Position numbers and translations under genes: made by a program
Shown: positions 46,102 through 50,970 of the stretch, in pieces
How positions within the stretch are numbered: position 1 is the first letter of the stretch
Layout: every line of letters starts with the position of its first letter
Assembly: GCA_046152925.1 (NCBI GenBank)
Contig: JBJXFX010000131.1
Span: 1-50,970 of the forward strand
Direction: 5' to 3'
Source: CAMAUF01 sp046152925
GTDB taxonomy: Bacteria > Chloroflexota > Dehalococcoidia > Tepidiformales > Tepidiformaceae
DNA: 50,970 bases
The notes under the pieces: generated by a model
Databases searched by the model: none
What the model saw: only the letters and a program-made list of their open reading frames with translations
What the model was told of the DNA's origin: nothing

Positions 46102-47241
46102 CTACTTGATCAGTGGGCCCGTGTCGACCACCTCGAACGCGCTCCCCGGCACCGTCTTGAGCTGGTCGAGGTCCGTGTCGTTCCAGCGCGTGTCGCTCGC
46201 GCCGGTGACGAACCAGTCGCCACCGTTGTCGGCCACGATCATCCCGTACTTCTTCAAGCCCTCGAGGATGACGCGCGACTGGCCCGAGTAGGCGCTCGTG
46301 TCGAAGTTCGCCTTCAGGCGAAGGCGGAGGCCCATCGGCGGCCGGTTGGCGTCGGTCGAAGAGCTTGCGAAGTGCGTCGCCGGGTGGATGAACGCCCGCT
46401 GCGTGTATTGGACGGTGAACCGCAGCGCGTGCGTCACCGCCCCGGCCGCGACTTCGTCGTAGCGGACCAAGCCCGGCGTGATCGGCAACCCCGCGGCGTC
46501 GGCCGATGTCCAGTAGTCCGGCCGAAGCGCGTTCGAGCTCAAGTCGAACACGGCGCCAGAGGCGGCCGTCCAGCTGATGTCGGCGTTCTTCGAAGCCGCG
46601 AAGAGCTCGTAGAGCTTGCACTCGCCCTGACGGAGGACGAGCACATGCGCGTCGCTTCCGTTCTCGACCTTCGCGGTTGGCGGCACCGGATACGGGCCGG
46701 GGTCACTCTCGTCGCCATAGGCGTTGAAGATGATCGGCACCATCGCTTGGCTACTCGGGACGATGGTGATCGGGATGCCATACGCTCCCCCGCCGCCGAA
46801 GTCGGCATGGAGGAACTTGTTCGCCCGGCTCGTCATGTTGGCGATGTAATTCGCCGAGTTCGCGTGGACGGGGAGTTGCCGCACGTCCTGATTCCACGAG
46901 TTGTTCGCGGGGAACACCTGGCAGCCGCCGAGCGTCGTCGCGCCAGCGATCGGGGTCGAAGTCGGCGATGGCGTTGGCGTCGAAGTCGGCGCCGCGGTCG
47001 GGGTCGGGGTCGGCGTCCGCGTGGGAGTGGCAGTGGCGACTGGCGTCGCCGACGCCGAGCAAGTGAGCTTGATCGTCTTCGTGTCGACTCGCGACGACGA
47101 GAGCCTGGTCCCGTCGCACTTCACCGTCAGGGTGTCGCCGCCCTTCACGGTTGTGTTGGTGTTTGCGGCAAGAACGGCGACCGCACCGAAACCGGCAACG
47201 GCCGCCGCGCCGCAGACAAGGGTGATGACGCGCCCTTTCAT
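46102..47241 (-). CDS. Secreted protein of an uncharacterised family
   Basis: This 379-residue protein has an N-terminal signal peptide or anchor (MKGRVITLVCGAAAVAGFGA, VAVLAA), a short beta domain with Cys, and a Thr/Pro linker (RTPTPTPTAAPTSTPTPSPT). The main domain (about 110-379) has NNSWNQDV, FGGGGAYGIPI, DESDPGPYPVPP, SNALRPDYWTSADAAGLPIT, GLVRYDEVAAGAVTHALRFT and KYGMIVADNG. I recall similar secreted proteins from various soil and thermophilic bacteria, all without assigned function. The many Trp/Tyr/Asn suggest carbohydrate contact, but no catalytic motif is clear. ATG 47239-47241 has GGAGGG upstream. Confidence 0.8.
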   Translation of the reverse strand: MKGRVITLVCGAAAVAGFGAVAVLAANTNTTVKGGDTLTVKCDGTRLSSSRVDTKTIKLTCSASATPVATATPTRTPTPTPTAAPTSTPTPSPTSTPIAGATTLGGCQVFPANNSWNQDVRQLPVHANSANYIANMTSRANKFLHADFGGGGAYGIPITIVPSSQAMVPIIFNAYGDESDPGPYPVPPTAKVENGSDAHVLVLRQGECKLYELFAASKNADISWTAASGAVFDLSSNALRPDYWTSADAAGLPITPGLVRYDEVAAGAVTHALRFTVQYTQRAFIHPATHFASSSTDANRPPMGLRLRLKANFDTSAYSGQSRVILEGLKKYGMIVADNGGDWFVTGASDTRWNDTDLDQLKTVPGSAFEVVDTGPLIK

Positions 47242-47397
47242 CACTTCCCTCCTGGACTTGGCTCCCGTCTGCGCCACGGTTGCCTGCCGGAACCTTCGAC
47301 CGCCGCGGGAGGAAGGACAAGCAACGGCGAGTAACGAGCGTGTAAAACCCTGGGGCAGCTACGGAGAATCGGTGGCAGGCTGGTTAAGGACGGCCGT

Positions 47398-49101
47398 CTA
47401 GACGCCTTCGCGGTAGTGCGCGTCCCGGATCGCCTTGGAATGCTCCGCCGCCAGCGCCGCATCGAAGCCGAGCGCGGCGACCGCCCTCCGGGTGACCTCG
47501 AGCCCACCCTCGTACGCCGGGATAACGACGTGGTCGGCCCCCAGACGCCGAAGCTCCTCCAACTCATCCCCCGAACGCGCCCGGACGACCAGCGGGACCG
47601 TGGCGTTGATCTCCCGCGTCCCGGCTACGGCGAGCGTGGTCGTGCTCGAGTCGTGGACGCAGACGACGACGATCGCTGCCTCAGCAACGCGAGCGCGGAG
47701 GAGGACGTCGCGGCTCCCAGCATCACCCCAGACGACCGGGATGCCCGAACGACCGATGACGCGGGCGCGCTCGATGTCGGATTCCACCACCACCTGCTCC
47801 ACGCCGAGGCGCTGCAATGAGTGCCCGACCAAATTGCCGACACGTCCGTAGCCGAGCACGACCGCGTGGCGGTGAAGCTTGGGGACGGGCGGCGGGCTCG
47901 CGCCCTGCTTGTCGGCCCACCGGTAAACAGGCCCGAGGCGGCGAAGGGCGCCCTCCCATACCGGGATCCCTCCAAAGAGGATCGGGTTGACGATGATCGA
48001 GACGACCGCGACAGCAAGGATGACGTTGTACGTCGCATCATCAAGGAGGCCCTCAGCGACGCCGGCGCCAGCGATGATGAAGGAGAACTCGCCAATCTGG
48101 CCGAGCCCTGCGCCCGTCAAGAGCGCGGTGTGGGCTGAGTACGGGAAAATCGCCGCGATTCCAGCCGAAACAAGCCCCTTGACGACGACCACCGCGACGG
48201 CCGTCGCGATCAGGAGGCCCGCGTTGTCGACCAGGATCTCTGGGTCGAGGAGCATCCCAACCGCGACGAAGAACAGGACGGCGAAGGCCTCTCGCAGCGG
48301 CACGACGTCCGCGGCCGCCTGGTGGCTCGTCTCGCGTTCGCTGATCACCACGCCACCGACGAACGCGCCGAGCGCCACCGAGAGCCCAAGCGCCGCAGCC
48401 CCCGCCGCAACGCCGAGCGCAGCTGCCGCGACCGCCAAGATGAACAGCTCGCGCGAACCCAACCGGGCGATCTCCGCCAGGGCCCACGGGAGCGTCCTGG
48501 CGCCGACCACCAGCATCACCACGAGGAACACCGCCGCGACCGCAAGGTCTCGGCCCGCCTCACGGACGAAGGTCTCCATGTCGCCCGCGGCGAGCCCCGG
48601 CAACACCGCAAGGAACAGCACCGTCGCAAGGTCTTGGACCACAAGCCAGCCGATGGCGATCCGGCCAGCCGTGGTTTCCAGCAAGCCGCGTTCCTCAAGC
48701 GCCCGCACCATCACGACCGTGCTCGAAATGGCAATCGCCAGGCCGAGGACCAGGCCGGCGCGCCAGCCGAGGTCGAAGACCGCCCCGATGCCAACACCGG
48801 CGGCGGTGATGAGCGCCATCTGGATGCATCCGCCGAGGCCCGCGATCCAACGGACGGCGAGCAGGTCGCGGACGTTGAAGTGCAGGCCCACACCGAACAT
48901 GAGAAAGATCACGCCGATCTCGGCCACTTCTGTCAGCGTCTTGGAATCGGCCGAGTAGCCCGGTGTAAACGGGCCAATGACGACGCCCGCGCCGAGGTAA
49001 CCGACGAGCGGTGACAGGCCCGCCCTGCGGGCGAGCAGCCCGCCGGCGAGGCCGGCGCCGAGCGCGATGCTGATCTGCTCAATAAGGTGGACATCCGCCA
49101 T
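47398..49101 (-). CDS. Kef-type cation:proton antiporter with TrkA-N domain
   Basis: This 567-residue membrane protein has a CPA2-type domain of about 12 helices (residues 1-385), with the family motifs GLHFNVRDL and GQIGEFSF, and a C-terminal RCK/TrkA-N nucleotide-binding domain (VVLGYGRVGNLVGHSL). It would exchange K+ or Na+ for H+, gated by NAD(H) or a related ligand. It is divergent from the LuxR gene, with a 26-bp CRP-type palindrome between them. Length is normal and no disabling change is seen. Confidence 0.92.
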   Translation of the reverse strand: MADVHLIEQISIALGAGLAGGLLARRAGLSPLVGYLGAGVVIGPFTPGYSADSKTLTEVAEIGVIFLMFGVGLHFNVRDLLAVRWIAGLGGCIQMALITAAGVGIGAVFDLGWRAGLVLGLAIAISSTVVMVRALEERGLLETTAGRIAIGWLVVQDLATVLFLAVLPGLAAGDMETFVREAGRDLAVAAVFLVVMLVVGARTLPWALAEIARLGSRELFILAVAAAALGVAAGAAALGLSVALGAFVGGVVISERETSHQAAADVVPLREAFAVLFFVAVGMLLDPEILVDNAGLLIATAVAVVVVKGLVSAGIAAIFPYSAHTALLTGAGLGQIGEFSFIIAGAGVAEGLLDDATYNVILAVAVVSIIVNPILFGGIPVWEGALRRLGPVYRWADKQGASPPPVPKLHRHAVVLGYGRVGNLVGHSLQRLGVEQVVVESDIERARVIGRSGIPVVWGDAGSRDVLLRARVAEAAIVVVCVHDSSTTTLAVAGTREINATVPLVVRARSGDELEELRRLGADHVVIPAYEGGLEVTRRAVAALGFDAALAAEHSKAIRDAHYREGV

Positions 49102-49138
49102 CTGAGTCTGAGCGTAGGGGTGAATCGTGGTCGGACGC

Positions 49139-49164
49139 CAGTCTGTGAGTTAGTTCACAGACTG
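49139..49164. promoter_or_regulatory. CRP/FNR-type palindrome with 10-bp arms
   Basis: CAGTCTGTGA and TCACAGACTG are exact reverse complements separated by 6 bp. The core is the CRP consensus TGTGA-N6-TCACA. It lies 38 bp before the antiporter start and about 90 bp before the LuxR start, so it could regulate either. The right arm shares the 11-bp run GTTCACAGACT with the site at 24282-24297. Confidence 0.6.
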
Positions 49165-49254
49165 CATCGTTTTGTGTAGAGACAAGGACCCCGCCTGCTG
49201 GATACAGTTCGCATCATGGAGCGCTAGGGCGCAAAAGGGCTCCTGGGAGGCCGC

Positions 49255-50271
49255 GTGACCGCCACGCCGATGGTCCGTTACGCCCATGCGTCCGACGGGA
49301 TGCACATTGCCTACACCGTGACGGGGGCTGGGCCCCTCTTCGTCCGCATGCCCGGGGTGGTGGTTGGGCTTGCGCGCCGCGGCTGCCGGCTGGCGGCCCA
49401 ATTCGCGGACGAGGCGGAGCGCCACTTCCGGATGATCGAATACGACGCACGCGGCCACGGGCTCTCCACCCGGGGCATCACCTCGTTCACGCTTGACGAC
49501 ACGATGCGAGACCTGGAAGCGGTCCTTGCCGCCACCCACGCCGATAACCCGATCCTCTTCGCGACGGGGCAACAGGCGCCCGCCGCCCTGCGGTATGCGG
49601 CGGAGCATCCGGGCGCGACCGCAGCGGTGGTCCTCTTCGACCCATTCCCGTTTGGCGAGCACTCCGCGAACGCGCCCGCCGCCATCCTGTTGGCCCGCAG
49701 CAACTTCGCCGCGGTCCTCGAGCTCACGCTCGCGCCAGACGCCGATGGCCCGGGCCGGGAGCTGCTCGAAAGCCAGGCCGGGATGATCACGCCCGAAGAC
49801 TTCATCGTGATGACGTCCGACCACATCCACCGCGACCCACGGCCCTGGATCGACCAGGTGACCGCCCCAATCCTCCTGATCCAGACGTGGGCGGCGAGCC
49901 ACACGCCCGAAGAGCGCGACCGCGTGGCCGGGCAACTCCCGGCGGCACGGCGCGTACTGCTCCCGGGCCGCCGGCCCTACCCATACGGCGAAAACCTGCT
50001 TCCCGCCTTCGCCGCAATCGAAGAATTCCTGCGCGAGAGCCATTCCGTAGCCCCGGCGAGCGCCACGCACCTCACCGTGCGCGAAAAGGAGATCCTGGTT
50101 GCGCTGGCCTCGGGCAACGGGAATCGGACGATCGCGGAGAACCTCTCCCTCAGCGAGAAGACCGTCGCCAGGCACGTCGCCAACATCTATCAGAAGCTCG
50201 GCGTCCACAACCGCGCACAGGCGACCTCTCTGGCACTTGGCGCAACTGGTCACGACCCGCTGGCCTGGTAA
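49255..50271 (+). CDS. LuxR-family regulator with an alpha/beta-hydrolase-like sensor domain
   Basis: This is a 338-residue protein. Residues 1-260 are an alpha/beta-hydrolase-like fold (VRYAHASDGMHIAYTVTGAG, EYDARGHGLSTR). The nucleophile elbow GxSxG reads GQQAP (105-109), with Gln107 in place of Ser, and the late catalytic His segment reads LLPGRRPYPYGENL with no His. The C-terminal LuxR HTH (273-328) has LTVREKEILVALASG and LSLSEKTVARHVANIYQKLG. This suggests a hydrolase fold reused as a ligand sensor controlling DNA binding. GTG 49255 has GGGAGG upstream. Confidence 0.88.
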   Translation: MTATPMVRYAHASDGMHIAYTVTGAGPLFVRMPGVVVGLARRGCRLAAQFADEAERHFRMIEYDARGHGLSTRGITSFTLDDTMRDLEAVLAATHADNPILFATGQQAPAALRYAAEHPGATAAVVLFDPFPFGEHSANAPAAILLARSNFAAVLELTLAPDADGPGRELLESQAGMITPEDFIVMTSDHIHRDPRPWIDQVTAPILLIQTWAASHTPEERDRVAGQLPAARRVLLPGRRPYPYGENLLPAFAAIEEFLRESHSVAPASATHLTVREKEILVALASGNGNRTIAENLSLSEKTVARHVANIYQKLGVHNRAQATSLALGATGHDPLAW

Positions 50272-50374
50272 CCCGCCAGCTACACGATCGTCCCCTCCGA
50301 GCCGCACAAGATACACATCTGACTACATACTTCTGGGGGCGCGGCGGCCAAAACGCGGCGATAGGGTTCGCCCC

Positions 50375-50809
50375 ATGGAGATGCCCAGGCGCGCCACCGC
50401 TTCCCGGCTCGCTCGCCCATACCCCCTGGTACGTCCGACCATCTGGGCGAGCCTCGGCTTGGCGGTCCTTGGCGGGGTCGTGGCGTGGCAGACTACAAGG
50501 CCGGCAACCCGGCCCGCTCCGCCACGCGCGACGGCCGCCTGGGCGCTCCAGCAACCGGTCCCGGCTCCCGCCAGCGAGCTGCCGCGGATCGTCTACATCG
50601 TGCCAGCAGCCGCTAAAGCCGAAGCGCAGGCCCTCATCCGGGAGACCGAGACCATCGCCGCCCGCCAAGGCAACCCTGCCGAGTGGTCGGTCGTGGTCGC
50701 CGCCCCGTATCAAGTCGAAGAAGCGGCAGCCATGGCCCGAGAGCTTTTTGACGTGACCGTTGTCGTTATCCACGCGGCCATCGCCACCGAGGCTAACGGT
50801 CACTCGTGA
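50375..50809 (+). CDS. Hypothetical single-pass membrane protein
   Basis: This 144-residue protein has one N-terminal membrane helix (about 22-41, VRPTIWASLGLAVLGGVVAW), a Pro/Ala/Arg-rich linker, and an exported or cytoplasmic alpha/beta part with PRIVYIVPAAAKAEAQALIR and a strand VTVVVIHAAIA. No family is recognised. ATG 50375 was chosen over the in-frame extension to 50099, which is a shadow of the LuxR gene. The end overlaps the convergent STAS-domain gene by 10 nt. Confidence 0.6.
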   Translation: MEMPRRATASRLARPYPLVRPTIWASLGLAVLGGVVAWQTTRPATRPAPPRATAAWALQQPVPAPASELPRIVYIVPAAAKAEAQALIRETETIAARQGNPAEWSVVVAAPYQVEEAAAMARELFDVTVVVIHAAIATEANGHS

Positions 50810-50970
50810 CCCACGCGCCGCCCGTCCAGGGCGGCGATCGCCTCCCTCGTACTGTCGAAGACGTTGCCGGAGCCGACAAGGTCCAAAATCCCGAAGCGTT
50901 CGAGACGCGCCCGGACGGCCGGCTGGACGGCAGTGAGCATAATCGTCGCCCCGGCCCGATGGCGATGTTC
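50800..50970 (-). CDS. STAS-domain protein, C-terminal fragment (cut by window edge)
   Basis: The visible 56 residues at the C-terminus read AGATIMLTAVQPAVRARLER, FGILDLVGSGNVFDSTREAI, AALDGRRVGHE. The pattern matches the last helix-strand-helix of STAS domains, particularly those at the end of SulP anion transporters (here the segment normally written as LERSGLLDLLG..NVF). The rest of the gene lies beyond the right edge, so a stand-alone anti-sigma antagonist cannot be excluded. Confidence 0.6.
   Translation of the reverse strand, partial: EHRHRAGATIMLTAVQPAVRARLERFGILDLVGSGNVFDSTREAIAALDGRRVGHE

Overview
The window is a GC-rich bacterial chromosome segment, most likely from a member of the Chloroflexota; a Thermomicrobia-, Dehalococcoidia- or Tepidiforma-like lineage would fit. 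The lineage is an inference from gene content. The clues are a split cytochrome b of the b6 + subunit IV type with a menaquinol-style Qo motif, Thr/Pro-rich secreted proteins, a 7Fe ferredoxin, a Rho with a long disordered N-terminus, and many start codons that sit directly behind a -10-like TANNNT hexamer. No phage, CRISPR array, rRNA or tRNA was seen. The only mobile element is the tail of an IS481-type transposase at the left edge.

Layout. 0-10 kb: IS481 tail, rplY (L25) with a hypothetical partner, 7Fe ferredoxin, PHP phosphoesterase, an ECF-like sigma factor with a cupin (ChrR-like) partner, DinB-like protein with a small membrane protein, pth, two tandem TadE/VWA proteins, and a PIG-L deacetylase. 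10-17.6 kb: an SDR, then a five-gene leftward operon for a cytochrome bc complex. In transcription order this encodes a 39-residue membrane peptide, cytochrome b N-half, cytochrome b C-half, Rieske protein, and a cytochrome c-LysM(x6)-cupredoxin fusion. A GT2 glycosyltransferase, a lipoprotein polysaccharide deacetylase and rpsT (S20) follow. 17.8-28 kb: rho, LysM/M23 peptidase, a RelE-type toxin-antitoxin pair, three frameshifted genes (peptidase E-like, collagen-like, Uma2), an inositol-3-phosphate synthase fused to an N-terminal HTH, and an ECF sigma/anti-sigma pair. 28-35 kb: ATP-dependent DNA ligase, a membrane GGDEF-EAL protein, DUF4395 protein, CaiB-type CoA transferase and an epoxide hydrolase. 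35-41 kb: a TetR-controlled cluster of MMPL transporter, methyltransferase, cytochrome P450 and SGNH hydrolase. 41-46 kb: MoxR ATPase, DUF58 protein, TgpA-like transglutaminase and an O6-alkylguanine-DNA methyltransferase. 46-51 kb: a secreted protein of unknown function, a Kef-type antiporter, a LuxR regulator with a degenerate hydrolase domain, a small membrane protein and the edge of a STAS-domain gene.

The most notable items are: (i) the bc operon, whose terminal gene puts a c-type heme and a type-1 copper site on one protein joined by six LysM repeats, and whose cytochrome b keeps the Cys that carries heme c_i in b6f; (ii) the HTH-inositol phosphate synthase fusion with a palindrome just upstream of its start; (iii) a TgpA-like transglutaminase in which all three catalytic residues are replaced; (iv) two CRP-type palindromes sharing an extended half-site 25 kb apart; and (v) the recurrent leaderless-type promoters.
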